Positions 33,308 to 41,937 of a DNA stretch of 64,000 bases are shown here, one piece after another. Within the stretch, counting starts at the first letter, position 1, and every line of letters begins with the position of its first letter. The position numbers and the translations under genes were made by a program. Origin of the DNA: an uncultured Bryobacteraceae bacterium (GTDB taxonomy: Bacteria > Acidobacteriota > Terriglobia > Bryobacterales > Bryobacteraceae); contig CALDSU010000010.1 in assembly GCA_937924525.1 (NCBI GenBank), positions 62,001 through 126,000 on the forward strand, given 5' to 3'. A model generated the notes under the pieces. It was not told the DNA's origin. It ran no database searches and was given only the letters and a program-made list of their open reading frames with translations.

Positions 33308-33784
33308 ATGCGCGGGAATGATCAAATTATTGCTTATCTAAACGAAGTGCTGAAGGCGGAGCTCACAGCGATCAACCAGTATTTTCTCCACGCGAAAATG
33401 TGCGAGAACTGGGGCTATCTCCGGCTGGCCGAGTATATGCGGCACGAGTCGATCGACGAGATGAAACACGCCGATGACCTGCTGCAACGGATCCTGTTCC
33501 TCGAAGGTTCTCCCAACATGAGCGACCTGTTCCCCATCAAGATTGGCCGGGACGTAAAAGAGCAGTTGGAGAACGATCTGGCTCTGGAACTCCAGGCCAT
33601 CCCGCGCCTGAATAACGCGATTCGCCACGCCACCGAAGTGGGGGACAACGCCTCCCGGACGGTGTTCGAGAAGATCCTAGTGGATGAGGAGCATCACGTC
33701 GACTGGATCGAGGCCCAGTTGCATATGATTCAGGAAATCGGCTACGCGCAGTATCTGGCGCAGCAGATGCACAAGGCAGACTGA
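33308..33784 (+). CDS. bfr: Bacterioferritin
   Basis: 158 residues, same length and numbering as E. coli Bfr. All diiron ferroxidase ligands are present: Glu18, Glu51, His54, Glu94, Glu127 and His130, with Tyr25 nearby. Met52, the axial ligand of the inter-subunit haem, is also conserved (ESIDEMKHAD). Known: forms a 24-subunit haem-containing cage that oxidises Fe(II) and stores iron. The gene is alone, divergent from a sialidase gene, and probably translated from a leaderless mRNA. A GGGCGGC/GCCGCCC hairpin at 33809-33833 follows it and reaches into the end of the convergent gene. Confidence 0.96.
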   Translation: MRGNDQIIAYLNEVLKAELTAINQYFLHAKMCENWGYLRLAEYMRHESIDEMKHADDLLQRILFLEGSPNMSDLFPIKIGRDVKEQLENDLALELQAIPRLNNAIRHATEVGDNASRTVFEKILVDEEHHVDWIEAQLHMIQEIGYAQYLAQQMHKAD

Positions 33785-33822
33785 TTCCGGCGACCCATCC
33801 CTTCGCCAGGGCGGCGGATCGC

Positions 33823-34380
33823 TCAGGCCGCCCAAGCCCGCCAGCAGAGCCAGGCCAGTCCAGCGGCGTAGCCGAGCAGCGCTTGGTATTCGCGGTTGCG
33901 CCAGTATTGCCGGAGGCGAAAACCCTCTGTTGGCCATGGCTTCGGCCAGCGCGGCCACAGGGCGGGAACCTGCCGCGCGTACTCTTCATAGGCGGGGAAA
34001 AGTTTGCGCAGGTGTTCTTCTTCCAGTCGGATGACCGGGAGATAGACGAGGAGGAAAACCGCCGCGAACAGCAGCCCCAAGCCAGCGTGACGAGCCGCCA
34101 CAACCAGTCCGGCGGCCACCAGCAGGGTGCCGAGATACAGGGGATTCCGGACGATGGCATAGGGTCCGCCAGTGGCCAGTTGCCGGTTCTTCTCCAGGTG
34201 GCCGGCCGCCCAGCCGCGCAGCGCCAGTCCCGCGAGCGAAACCGGCACACCCCAGAGCAGCGATTCGGCCGACGGGCGCGCCGCCCAGGCGAACGCCGCC
34301 ACCAGGAGAAACCCCCCCGGCACGCGGAGGCGGGCCACCCGGTCCGCGTACCATTTGGGAAAGCGCCATCTCGCGATCAT
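33823..34380 (-). CDS. Isoprenylcysteine/phospholipid methyltransferase-like membrane protein
   Basis: 185 residues with about four membrane helices. The C-terminal signature GGPYAIVRNPLYLGTLLVAA and LEEEHLRKLFPAYEEYARQV is diagnostic of the ICMT/PEMT-like family (RHPxY and EExxL...Y..Y motifs that bind SAM at the membrane face). Known: SAM-dependent methylation of membrane lipids or lipidated substrates; bacterial substrates are mostly unproven. The ATG overlaps the stop of the heptosyltransferase gene upstream (ATGA), so it belongs to the LPS-core block and may modify a lipid or glycan intermediate there. Confidence 0.8.
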   Translation of the reverse strand: MIARWRFPKWYADRVARLRVPGGFLLVAAFAWAARPSAESLLWGVPVSLAGLALRGWAAGHLEKNRQLATGGPYAIVRNPLYLGTLLVAAGLVVAARHAGLGLLFAAVFLLVYLPVIRLEEEHLRKLFPAYEEYARQVPALWPRWPKPWPTEGFRLRQYWRNREYQALLGYAAGLAWLCWRAWAA

Positions 34381-35366
34381 GCCTGGGGATGTATGCCTTT
34401 CCGTGCCGGAGGCGCAGCCGCAGAGTTCGGGAGCACATCGCGAAGGCGTTCGAACACCTCGGCGGGCGTGATAGCGGCCATACTGGGGTCCACGGTCTTG
34501 GCGCGCTTGTAGGTGGTAGGCGCTGCGGCGCTCCGCAGAACCTGCAAGCTGCCTCCGTAGGGTCCGTTCCGGGCGGGGTCCGTGGGTCCGAAAATCGCCA
34601 CGCCCGGTTTCAGGAGCGCGGCGGCCAGATGCAGCGGGCCGCTATCCACCCCGACGACGGCTGAGGCGCGCCGCGTCGCATCGATGAGTCCCTCGATCGA
34701 AGACACATGAATTTGGGCCGTGTCGATGCGGCGCAAGGTGTCCACCGCGTCCGGCGCGCCATTGACCACCAACGGGACACCCAGCTCCCGGTACAGGCGG
34801 CCCGCCAGGACGGAGTAGTGTTCCAACGGCCACTGTTTGGATTCCCAGCCGGCGAGGGGACTGGTCAGAACGAACGGGCCTTCCGGCAGCGGTTCTTCGA
34901 GGCGGCCCGGCGGCAGCGGAAACTCCACGATGCGGTTGCGCGCCCCGGCGGCGGCGGCCAACTCCAAATGTTGGTCCACGATGTGCGCCGCGCGGGTCCT
35001 GGTCGGATGGGAGTAGAACCAGGCTGCCAGCGGCTCCCGCGCCTGCGCGCGGTGATAGCCGTAAAGCCGGTCCGGCCGGGCCGCCGAGGCGACCAGGGCG
35101 GACTTGACGAGTCCTTGAAAGTCGATTCCCAGCTCCGTCCGGCGCGAGCGCAACTGCCGAAACGCCTGCCGGATTCCGCGCAGGCGGCGCCGGTCAAATT
35201 CCACCACCTGATCGACGAACGGGTTGCCCTCCAGCAGGCATTTCCAGCGCGGTTCGATCACCCACACCAACTCGGCTGCCGGGAAGCTGTGCTTCAAGGT
35301 CGCCGCCGCCGGCAGGGCGTGCAGCACGTCGCCCATCGCGCCGAGGCGCACCATCAGGACGCGCAT
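34377..35366 (-). CDS. waaC: Glycosyltransferase family 9, heptosyltransferase I-like
   Basis: 329 residues. MRVLMVRLGAMGDVLHALPA is the GT9 opening and matches WaaC closely (MGDVLHTLP). ELVWVIEPRWKCLLEGNPFV, IDFQGLVKSALVASAARPDR, LTSPLAGWESKQWPLEHYSV and VVGVDSGPLHLAAALLKPGV (ADP-heptose site) are all present. Known: adds the first L-glycero-D-manno-heptose to Kdo in the LPS inner core, at the cytoplasmic face. It lies between a small nucleotidyltransferase-like gene (2-base gap) and the methyltransferase, in one minus-strand operon with waaF. Confidence 0.85.
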   Translation of the reverse strand: MRVLMVRLGAMGDVLHALPAAATLKHSFPAAELVWVIEPRWKCLLEGNPFVDQVVEFDRRRLRGIRQAFRQLRSRRTELGIDFQGLVKSALVASAARPDRLYGYHRAQAREPLAAWFYSHPTRTRAAHIVDQHLELAAAAGARNRIVEFPLPPGRLEEPLPEGPFVLTSPLAGWESKQWPLEHYSVLAGRLYRELGVPLVVNGAPDAVDTLRRIDTAQIHVSSIEGLIDATRRASAVVGVDSGPLHLAAALLKPGVAIFGPTDPARNGPYGGSLQVLRSAAAPTTYKRAKTVDPSMAAITPAEVFERLRDVLPNSAAAPPARKGIHPQA

Positions 35367-35367
35367 G

Positions 35368-35757
35368 CTAAACGGCGTGCCTTTCGCGCACGCGCGCCAT
35401 CAGCGCCGCGCGCTCCTGCTCCTGCGCGGCGTGCTCCCGGTAAACGGCCTGCGGCGCCAGCGCGGTGACGGTTTTTTCCCACTCGCCCTGCTCGGGCAGG
35501 ATCACGAAATCCACATCGCGCAAACCGGCGGCGAGTTCCGCGCGGGCCTGCAAGCTCAGCAGCGGCTCGGGGACGCCCGTCAGGACTACGACCAGGGTTG
35601 CGTCCGGGTGCCGCTGCCGGAGGTCGCGCAACCGTCTGACCGGCGGGGCGGTGAGCCCGTCGAACGGCGCGGCCACCGCGACCACGCGGGACAGATTGCC
35701 GCTGGCGGCGTAACGGTGCGCGGTAACGGCGTCGAGGATTTTCTTGCGCGTATCCAC
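35368..35757 (-). CDS. Small protein resembling a degenerate nucleotidyltransferase (HldE/RfaE C-domain-like)
   Basis: 129 residues from GTG 35757. The pattern VVAVAAPFDGLTAPPVRRLR, ATLVVVLTGVPEPLLSLQAR and AELAAGLRDVDFVILPEQGE follows the order of a cytidylyltransferase fold (first strand, helix, LVV strand, RAE..A.L..VDFV). The catalytic HxGH is missing: the position reads DGLTAP. Known: HldE's C-domain makes ADP-heptose, the donor for the two flanking heptosyltransferases. Inferred: a relict or regulatory relative of that enzyme. It is also possible that the resemblance is superficial; only position within the heptose operon is certain. Confidence 0.45.
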   Translation of the reverse strand: MDTRKKILDAVTAHRYAASGNLSRVVAVAAPFDGLTAPPVRRLRDLRQRHPDATLVVVLTGVPEPLLSLQARAELAAGLRDVDFVILPEQGEWEKTVTALAPQAVYREHAAQEQERAALMARVRERHAV

Positions 35758-35764
35758 AAACTCC

Positions 35765-36802
35765 CTATTTGAGCAAATCCAAGGCGGCCTCCACCACGCG
35801 CCCGGGCCGGACCTTGGCCATGCAGGGATGGCCAGGGATCGGGCATTCGCGCAGCAGACAGGGGCTGCATGCCACCGGTTCCCGGATCACTCGCGTCCGC
35901 GGCCCGGTCGGCCCGGTCGCCAGTTCATCGGTGGCGCCGAACACGGTGACGGTCGGGATCCCCAGGGCCGAGGCGATGTGCATGGCTCCCGAGTCGTTGG
36001 TCAGGAACACTTCGCAGGCGGCGGCCATCTCGATGAACTGGCTTAGTGAAGTGGAACCGGCGAAAACCGCCGCCGCCGCCCCCCGCGTCCGGATCGCCGA
36101 GCCGATCGATTCGCACAGCGGACGCTCCGCAGCGGAGCCGAACAGCGCAACCGCCGCTCCCCGGGCCCCAGCCAGACTGGCGGCAGCCTCGGCGAAATGC
36201 TCGGGCAACCAGCGTTTGGCGTTGCCATAAGCCGCTCCGGGGCTCACCCCCACGACGGGACGGGACAGGCCGGCCGCGGCGAAATGATGTTCCCCGGCCC
36301 GCGCCGCTTCCGCGATCCCGTCCAGGCGGATCGCGTCCGCCTTCGGCGTGCCGTTCGACAGTCCGGCGCGGCGCAATAATTCCAAGTAGTAATAACGCTG
36401 GTGGCGCGGGATTTCCCCTTCTCGCGGCACGCGGACCGGGTGGGTCAGCAGCCACCCGCGCCCATCGCGGTCATAGCCCACGCGAACCGGGATCCGCGCC
36501 AGCCAAACCATCAGCGCGGCTTCGAAGGCGTTCTGCAGCAGGATGGCCCTCTCGAAGCGTTCGGCGCGCAGGGCCGCGGCTGTCTTCCATTTGGCGGTCC
36601 ATCCGCGCCACCCCGGCGGGGCGGCGTCCGGGATCACCCGGTCGATGACGCGTTCGCGCGCGTACAAATCCGCCACCCACGGTTTGGCCAGCACCGCCAC
36701 GTGCGCCCGGGGAAAGACGCGGCGGATTTCGCGGATGGCCGGCAGCGACATCACCGCGTCGCCCACCCAGTTGGTGGCCCGGATTAGAATTTTCTCCGCC
36801 AC
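35765..36802 (-). CDS. waaF: Lipopolysaccharide heptosyltransferase II
   Basis: 345 residues from GTG 36802. KILIRATNWVGDAVMSLPAI is the WaaF opening; VGYDRDGRGWLLTHPV, VGVSPGAAYGNAKRWLPEHF (a WaaF hallmark), FLTNDSGAMHIASALGIPTV and SPCLLRECPIPGHPCM near the C-terminus complete the GT9 fold, the last with the cysteines seen in this subfamily. Known: transfers the second heptose of the LPS inner core from ADP-heptose. First gene of the block waaF, nucleotidyltransferase-like, waaC, ICMT-like. A strong hairpin separates it from tenA. Confidence 0.92.
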   Translation of the reverse strand: MAEKILIRATNWVGDAVMSLPAIREIRRVFPRAHVAVLAKPWVADLYARERVIDRVIPDAAPPGWRGWTAKWKTAAALRAERFERAILLQNAFEAALMVWLARIPVRVGYDRDGRGWLLTHPVRVPREGEIPRHQRYYYLELLRRAGLSNGTPKADAIRLDGIAEAARAGEHHFAAAGLSRPVVGVSPGAAYGNAKRWLPEHFAEAAASLAGARGAAVALFGSAAERPLCESIGSAIRTRGAAAAVFAGSTSLSQFIEMAAACEVFLTNDSGAMHIASALGIPTVTVFGATDELATGPTGPRTRVIREPVACSPCLLRECPIPGHPCMAKVRPGRVVEAALDLLK

Positions 36803-36832
36803 GGCGTTTCTCTGTCTGCTCTGGGCGCCGGC

Positions 36833-36861
36833 CGCGCCGCTTCCGAGCGAAAAGCGGCGCG
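36833..36861 (-). terminator. Strong GC hairpin between tenA and waaF
   Basis: CGCGCCGCTT and AAGCGGCGCG form a perfect 10-bp stem around a 9-base loop, 12 bases after the tenA stop in the direction of transcription. No T-tract follows, so it may act as an attenuator, an mRNA-stabilising element, or a Rho-aided terminator. Confidence 0.5.
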
Positions 36862-36872
36862 AAGCCGGCCGG

Positions 36873-37622
36873 CTACGGCCGCCAGCGCTCCTCCCGCCAC
36901 GCCATGTCCCAAAACATCCACTCGTAGCGGGCCGAACGCTCGAACAGGGCGCGGGCGCGACGCCGCTCCGTCTCAGAGAGTTGGCCCGCTTCCGCGTCCA
37001 TCATATCGAGCACCTGCCGGACCGCCTTTCCGTATTCTTCTCCAGCATACTGGTCGATCCACCGCTGGTAGTCAGGGTCTCGCGAGCCCCGCTTCTTGAG
37101 CTCCTTGCCAACCTCCCAGTAGATCCAGTAACAGGGCAGCATCGCCGCCAGCCCGTGCGCGAACGGCTCCAGCTGGACGGTCGCCAGCAGGTGATTCGTG
37201 TAAGCCGCGTTGGTGGGAGCCATAGGGGTCCCGTCGCGGACTACGGCAGTGACGCCGTAGGACTGCAAAACCGTATCATGCAGTTGGCGCTCCGTCTCCA
37301 GGGCCTCGATGGCGTGGCGGCTGAGCGTCAGCGACCACTCCTCGCGCGGCGCTTTGGCCGCCAGCAGATTCAGCGCCTGTCCGAACGCGCGCAGGTAGAG
37401 GCCGTCCTGGATCAGATAGAACTGAAACCGCGATCTCGGCAGCTTGCCATCAGTCAACCCGCGCACAAACGGGTGTTCGAGCGTTTGGCGGAAAACCGGC
37501 GCAATGTCCGCCCACATCTGGCCGGTCAGCCCGGAGCGGGATGGGCCCGAGGCGCCCGCCGGGAGCACGCACAACAAGCCCCAAGCCAGCCCGCACCGCC
37601 GGATACCGTCACGCCGCGCCAT
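36873..37622 (-). CDS. tenA: TenA/thiaminase II family protein with an N-terminal export signal
   Basis: 249 residues from the ATG at 37622. The first ~25 residues ([20 protein letters not shown]) look like a signal peptide, unusual for this normally cytosolic family. The TenA core is intact: [15 protein letters not shown] (active Asp), [17 protein letters not shown] (catalytic Cys), [16 protein letters not shown] and [12 protein letters not shown] (catalytic Glu). Known: TenA hydrolyses aminopyrimidine thiamine breakdown products for salvage. Inferred: a periplasmic salvage enzyme acting on scavenged thiamine fragments. Its start overlaps the end of the dienelactone hydrolase gene by 14 bases. 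YjbQ, also thiamine-linked in annotation, is encoded 2 kb away. Confidence 0.8.
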   Translation of the reverse strand: MARRDGIRRCGLAWGLLCVLPAGASGPSRSGLTGQMWADIAPVFRQTLEHPFVRGLTDGKLPRSRFQFYLIQDGLYLRAFGQALNLLAAKAPREEWSLTLSRHAIEALETERQLHDTVLQSYGVTAVVRDGTPMAPTNAAYTNHLLATVQLEPFAHGLAAMLPCYWIYWEVGKELKKRGSRDPDYQRWIDQYAGEEYGKAVRQVLDMMDAEAGQLSETERRRARALFERSARYEWMFWDMAWREERWRP

Positions 37623-38478
37623 GTTTTTGAAACCAAGCCAGCAACTGCTGCCACGCTTCCCTGGCCGCGGTTTCATGGTAGGACGGGCGATAGTCGGCGT
37701 GGAAGCCGTGCTCCGCGTCGGGGAAGACCTTGATTTCCGATGGTTTACCGGCTGCGCGCAGGGCGGCGCGCATTTGTTCTACCGTTTCCAGTGGGATGCC
37801 GCGATCCTTGCCGCCGTACAGGCCCAAGACGGGCGCCTTCAGGTCCGCCACCACATCGATGGGATGGCGCGGATTCATCTCGCTGGGCGAGCCCACCAGC
37901 CGGCCGTACCAAGCCGCGGCGGCCTTCACTTGCGGGTTGTGGGCGGCGTAGAGCCAGGTGATCCGCCCGCCCCAACAGAACCCCGTCACGGCCAGCTTCG
38001 AGGAATGCCCGCCGTTGCGCTTTGCCCAGGCCGCGGCGGCGTCCAGGTCCGCCAAGACCTGCGCGTCAGGCACTTTGGAGACCACCTGCGCGATGACGTC
38101 TCGCATGTTGGGGATTTGGGAGACGTCACCCTGCCGGGCGTACAGTTCGGGCGCCACGGCCAAGTGGCCCAGCTTGGCGAAGCGGCGGCAAATGTCCTTG
38201 ATGTGCTCGTGGACGCCGAAAATCTCCTGAATCACCAGCACGACCGGAAACTCGCGTCCGCTGGCTGGCATGGCGCGGTAGCCGGGGATCTCTCCATCCG
38301 GCGCCGGGATCCTGACCTCTCCAGCCGTCAAGCCCGCGGTGTCCGTGGTAATGGTGCTGGCGGCCACCGGCTGCGCCGCCAGTGCGAAGCCGGCGGCCAG
38401 TTTGGTTACCAGGAATTGGCGGCGGTCAAGCGGGAAAGGCTCGGCGGAGCCTTCCAGCAGAATCGGTTCGGATTGCAT
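37609..38478 (-). CDS. Tat-exported dienelactone hydrolase family protein
   Basis: 289 residues from the ATG at 38478. [20 protein letters not shown] is a Tat signal. The alpha/beta-hydrolase core has the dienelactone-hydrolase-type nucleophile GFCWGGR (Cys), the Asp in [10 protein letters not shown] and His in [15 protein letters not shown]. Known: cysteine-dependent hydrolases of dienelactones and related esters; exported homologues are common in this lineage, with unknown substrates. The gene is preceded by CACAAT about 10 bases before the ATG and overlaps tenA, so the two are a transcriptional unit. An upstream in-frame extension to 38577 lacks ribosome site and signal, and is rejected. 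Confidence 0.85.
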   Translation of the reverse strand: MQSEPILLEGSAEPFPLDRRQFLVTKLAAGFALAAQPVAASTITTDTAGLTAGEVRIPAPDGEIPGYRAMPASGREFPVVLVIQEIFGVHEHIKDICRRFAKLGHLAVAPELYARQGDVSQIPNMRDVIAQVVSKVPDAQVLADLDAAAAWAKRNGGHSSKLAVTGFCWGGRITWLYAAHNPQVKAAAAWYGRLVGSPSEMNPRHPIDVVADLKAPVLGLYGGKDRGIPLETVEQMRAALRAAGKPSEIKVFPDAEHGFHADYRPSYHETAAREAWQQLLAWFQKHGAA

Positions 38479-38634
38479 AGGATCGATTGTGCCACGGATT
38501 TCAGGAAATGTTGGAAGCGCCTGCGCCGCAACGCAGCCCAGAACGGAGGGTCTCCTCTTTTCGCAGTCCGTGTTCAATCGCGCCGAGCCGCGAGTGGGAA
38601 CGAGCGGGCCTCTCCCGGGTGAGACACGCGCTAA

Positions 38635-39213
38635 TTAAGGTTCAACCGCATCGACTCTGCCTTTCCGCAGGCGCACGGACAGGGAGCCGCCGGCGGTGCG
38701 GTACATCCGGGTTTCGCCCTCGGCGCCGGTGATCGACATAAAGGGCCTCCCGAGCGCATCAAGTTCGTCTCGCGTCATCCCGGTACGGATCGACTCGGGA
38801 TCCACGACGGATGCTTCCGGCTCGAGGCTTTGGGGGCGCGCGAGAGCCAGGCGCATCTCCGCCGCAGCCACTTCGTCGGCGCGGCTGTTTTTCCCACGAG
38901 CCGGAGGCTTGGCGGCAGGGCGGGAGCGGGAGACGCGGGTAGCGCGGGTCTTGCCGCGCGCGCGGGAGGCACTGGGCGTCGCCTCCGCAGGTTCCCGCTC
39001 GACCGCCACTTGCGAAGTTTTCGTTTTGTTCGCCTCCGCCAGGGCCTCCTGGGTTTTCCGCAGGCCAGTCTCGACGGTTCCTTTCGCGGCGACACCCAAC
39101 CCGGTGGCCACCGTGGCGCTCTTACCAGCCGCGACGCCGTATTCGACGGCGGTTTGCGAATGAGCGGCAGCCGTCAGGACGGCTGCGGCGGCGAAAAGCC
39201 GGGCGAGGTGCAT
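38635..39213 (-). CDS. Secreted Ala/Arg-rich protein with a C-terminal SmpA/BamE-like domain
   Basis: 192 residues from the ATG at 39213 (signal peptide LARLFAAAAVLTAAAHSQ). A low-complexity, highly charged middle (SRARGKTRATRVSRSRPAAK) follows a region with GVAAKGTVETGLRKTQEALA. The last ~50 residues, SIRTGMTRDELDALGRPFMS and RMYRTAGGSLSVRLRKGRVD, fit the small beta-alpha-beta SmpA/OmlA fold (GMT.DEL..LG.P). Known: that fold is found in outer-membrane assembly and other periplasmic proteins. Inferred: periplasmic envelope protein. The longer open frame to 39480 overlaps the DUF2203 gene and is not used. Confidence 0.6.
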   Translation of the reverse strand: MHLARLFAAAAVLTAAAHSQTAVEYGVAAGKSATVATGLGVAAKGTVETGLRKTQEALAEANKTKTSQVAVEREPAEATPSASRARGKTRATRVSRSRPAAKPPARGKNSRADEVAAAEMRLALARPQSLEPEASVVDPESIRTGMTRDELDALGRPFMSITGAEGETRMYRTAGGSLSVRLRKGRVDAVEP

Positions 39214-39307
39214 GGAATCCTCCAGGCCGACCTTACCAGGAAACGGCTCGGAACCGGTAGCCAGCGGAACCTTAGCCGGCGAGAAGAGGCTGCTGAGTTC
39301 GTGCGGG

Positions 39308-39748
39308 TCAGTGGGCGGGGTCGCCCCGGTGAGACTGGAGGAACTGCTGATCGATCGGCTTGCGCCCGGCAAAGCCTTCGTCAGTGCCGTGCCAGAACTG
39401 GATGGACGGTTCACCCAGACGCCAGCACAAAAAAACATCCCTGCCCTGGTACGAGGTGAGGAAGTCCACCAGCCCGACATCCAGATCCTTCACGACTACG
39501 CCGAGGGAATGAATGGCGTCGAGAGCCGCCTTCAGGCTGGTCTCCGCCGCATTGCGAGCCATGCGCAGTTCGAGAGCGGCAGCGCGGTCGATCGTGATGC
39601 CTCCCAGCCAGGCGGCGCGCTGGGAGAGCGCCTGCAGCGCCTGGGATGCGGAATTCAGCGCCTGTTTTCGCTCGAGCGCTTCGTGGAGGAGGCGACGAAC
39701 TTCCGGGAGCAGACGTTCAGCTTCTTCAACGGTAAAGCGGCGAATCAT
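39308..39748 (-). CDS. DUF2203 family protein
   Basis: 146 residues. The family hallmark is complete: FTVEEAERLLPEVRRLLHEA at the N-terminus, a long helical middle, then LGVVVKDLDVGLVDFLTSYQ, GRDVFLCWRLGEPSIQFWHG and TDEGFAGRKPI at the C-terminus. Known: DUF2203 proteins are small cytoplasmic proteins widely distributed in soil bacteria; no function established. The mixed helix-plus-strand structure and invariant Trp/His residues suggest a ligand-binding role. It lies 45 bases after the YjbQ gene on the same strand, so co-transcription is plausible. Confidence 0.85.
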   Translation of the reverse strand: MIRRFTVEEAERLLPEVRRLLHEALERKQALNSASQALQALSQRAAWLGGITIDRAAALELRMARNAAETSLKAALDAIHSLGVVVKDLDVGLVDFLTSYQGRDVFLCWRLGEPSIQFWHGTDEGFAGRKPIDQQFLQSHRGDPAH

Positions 39749-39793
39749 CGGCCGGATACCGTCCTTTCCTCAGTCCCAGGTTAGCCGAAAGAT

Positions 39794-40300
39794 TCAAACG
39801 CCGGAGACCTGGACCGACATCGAGCGGCTGCGCGGGCCATCGAATTCCGCCAGGATGATGCTCTGCCAGGTGCCCAGCAACACGGCCGAATTGCGCACCT
39901 GCAAGCAGAGCGTCTGGCCCATGAACATCCCCCGCATGTGGGAGTCGGCGTTCCGGCGCTCGCAGTCGGAGTATTCCGGGTCGTTGTGCCGCCAATAGGC
40001 CTCGCGGTTGACCATTTTCTCCAGGAAAGCCTTGGAATCGTGCACCAGCGCGTCCTGCCACTCATTGAGGAAGACCGCCGTAGTGGTATGCAGGGACTGC
40101 AAGTGCACCAGGCCGTCACGCACTCCGCTCTTTCGGACGATCTCGTTAATCCGATCCGTAATGTTGATCAGTTGCATGCGGTCGGTGGTGATCCAGTCGA
40201 TGACGCGGTTGAAAATCTTATAGCTTCCTGGACTTGCGGCGACCGCGCCGCGCTCGGCGGCAGCATCCATCTGCACCACTTCGGCTTTCTTAGGGCTCAT
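39794..40300 (-). CDS. yjbQ: YjbQ (UPF0047) family protein
   Basis: 168 residues, about 30 longer at the N-terminus than typical members. Landmarks: LINITDRINEIVRKSGVRDG, VHLQSLHTTTAVFLNEWQDA (HTTA motif), HNDPEYSDCERRNADSHMRG (NADSHL-like motif with metal-ligand histidine) and TWQSIILAEFDGPRSRSM. Known: a compact metal-binding enzyme family; E. coli YjbQ shows weak thiamine-phosphate synthase activity, giving its database name. True role unproven. It is the first of a pair with DUF2203 and divergent from the SelA-like gene. Confidence 0.88.
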   Translation of the reverse strand: MSPKKAEVVQMDAAAERGAVAASPGSYKIFNRVIDWITTDRMQLINITDRINEIVRKSGVRDGLVHLQSLHTTTAVFLNEWQDALVHDSKAFLEKMVNREAYWRHNDPEYSDCERRNADSHMRGMFMGQTLCLQVRNSAVLLGTWQSIILAEFDGPRSRSMSVQVSGV

Positions 40301-40398
40301 GGCTTTTCTCGCAACACGTTAGATCCCCGCCGCCAACCCGCGGATGGAAGATTGTTACGCGCTTACGAACGAGTATGATTATACCAAGCGAGGAAATC

Positions 40399-41937
40399 AT
40401 GAAAGGTTGGGGTTTCATGGCAAACCGCCGGGATGTCTTCCGGGGCATGGGGTTGGGAATGTTGGGGGGGTGGCTGCGTACGCCGCTGGCGGCGGCGCGA
40501 TCCGACCGGAATCTCTACGAGAGAATCGGGGTGCGCCCCCTGATCAATTGCAAGGGCACCTTCACGATCCTGAGCGGGTCGCAGACGCTGCCCGAAGTGA
40601 AGCAGGCGATGGACGAAGCCTCGCGCCACTACGTGCACCTCGACGAACTGATGGACGGAGTCGGCGCGCGGTTGGCGGAATTGACGAAAGCAGAGTGGGG
40701 ACTGGTGACGGCGGGGTGCGCGGCGGCGCTAACGCACGTTACGGCGGCGGCCATCGCCGGGGCGGATCCGGAAAAGATGCAGCGCCTGCCCGACTTGCGG
40801 GGCATGAAAGACGAAGTGGTGATGCCCAAAGAGTCGCGCAATGTTTACGACCACGCGATCCGGATGCTGGGGGTGAAGATGGTGACGCCCGCCACGGGGC
40901 AGGAATTCCTGGAGGCGCTGCGGCCCAGTACTGCCTTGGTCTCCCTGCTGGGGGAAACGATTTCCCAGCACCCACTCAAACTCGGGGAGATGTGCGAAGC
41001 CGCGCACCGGCGGGGAATCCCGGTGCTGGTGGACGCGGCGGCCGAGCGGCTGACCATACCGAATGTATACCTGGAGAAGGGCGCAGACGTCGTGGCCTAT
41101 AGCGGCGGCAAATGTCTCCGCGGGCCGCAATGCGCGGGCTTGGCGTTGGGCAGGAAGGACCTGCTGCAAGCCGCGTGGCTCAACAGCGCGCCGCACCATG
41201 CCTTCGGTCGATCGATGAAGGTGGGCAAGGAAGAGATCATGGGCATGCTGGCCGCGGTGGAAGCCTGGACGCGCCGCGACCACGACGCCGAATGGAAGCA
41301 GTGGGAAGGCTGGCTGGCTACCATTCGCGCGGCCGTGCAGGATCTGCCCACCGTCCAGACGGAAATTCTGCTGCCGCGCGGGCCCTCGAATTACGCGCCG
41401 CGCCTGCGCATCACTTGGGACCCGGCGGCGCTGGGCTGGACGCCGGCCGCCGCCTCGGAAGCGCTGCTGGAAGGCTCGCCGCGGATCATGATCCCGCCCG
41501 ACCCGCGCGGTCTGACCGTGATGCCCTACATGATGATGCCCGGCGACGATCAGGTAGTGGCGCCGAAGTTGCGCGCGCTACTGGCGACGCCGCGTCCGGC
41601 GCCGGCGACGCAGGGCCGCACGCCCGATGGCGTCGCGATCGCCGGCAATTGGGACGTCGAGGTGACCTTTGTGCGGGGCGCGGCGGCGCACGCCCTGTTC
41701 CTCGAGCAGAACGGGCGCGAGGTGACCGGCCACCATCAGGGAGACGTGCTGTCCGGTCCCGCGCGCGGCTCTTTTGACGGCCAGCGGCTCCAGTTGCGGA
41801 GCGCGCACCGCTACGAGGGGACCTCCCTGACCTATGCGTTTGACGGGCAGTTCGACGGAAGCTCGATACAGGGCACGATCGACCTGGGCGAATACGGCCA
41901 GGCGCGGTTCGTGGCCCGGCGCCAGCGCCGCGGGTGA
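40399..41937 (+). CDS. Tat-exported SelA-like PLP enzyme with C-terminal lipocalin-like domain
   Basis: 512 residues from ATG 40399 (GAGGA at 5 bases); ATG 40417 also possible. MANRRDVFRGMGLGMLGG is a Tat signal. Residues ~35-400 are a SelA/DgaE-type aminotransferase fold: YERIGVRPLINCKGTFTILS, AEWGLVTAGCAAALTHVTAA, VDAAAERLTIPNVYLEKGAD and VAYSGGKCLRGPQCAGLALG (Lys in GGK forms the PLP Schiff base). The last ~95 residues (GNWDVEVTFVRGAAAHALFL to ARFVARRQ) read as a small beta-barrel. Known: DgaE/SelA relatives act on amino sugars or seryl-tRNA in the cytosol. Export suggests beta-elimination on an amino-sugar acid in the periplasm. Confidence 0.78.
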   Translation: MKGWGFMANRRDVFRGMGLGMLGGWLRTPLAAARSDRNLYERIGVRPLINCKGTFTILSGSQTLPEVKQAMDEASRHYVHLDELMDGVGARLAELTKAEWGLVTAGCAAALTHVTAAAIAGADPEKMQRLPDLRGMKDEVVMPKESRNVYDHAIRMLGVKMVTPATGQEFLEALRPSTALVSLLGETISQHPLKLGEMCEAAHRRGIPVLVDAAAERLTIPNVYLEKGADVVAYSGGKCLRGPQCAGLALGRKDLLQAAWLNSAPHHAFGRSMKVGKEEIMGMLAAVEAWTRRDHDAEWKQWEGWLATIRAAVQDLPTVQTEILLPRGPSNYAPRLRITWDPAALGWTPAAASEALLEGSPRIMIPPDPRGLTVMPYMMMPGDDQVVAPKLRALLATPRPAPATQGRTPDGVAIAGNWDVEVTFVRGAAAHALFLEQNGREVTGHHQGDVLSGPARGSFDGQRLQLRSAHRYEGTSLTYAFDGQFDGSSIQGTIDLGEYGQARFVARRQRRG

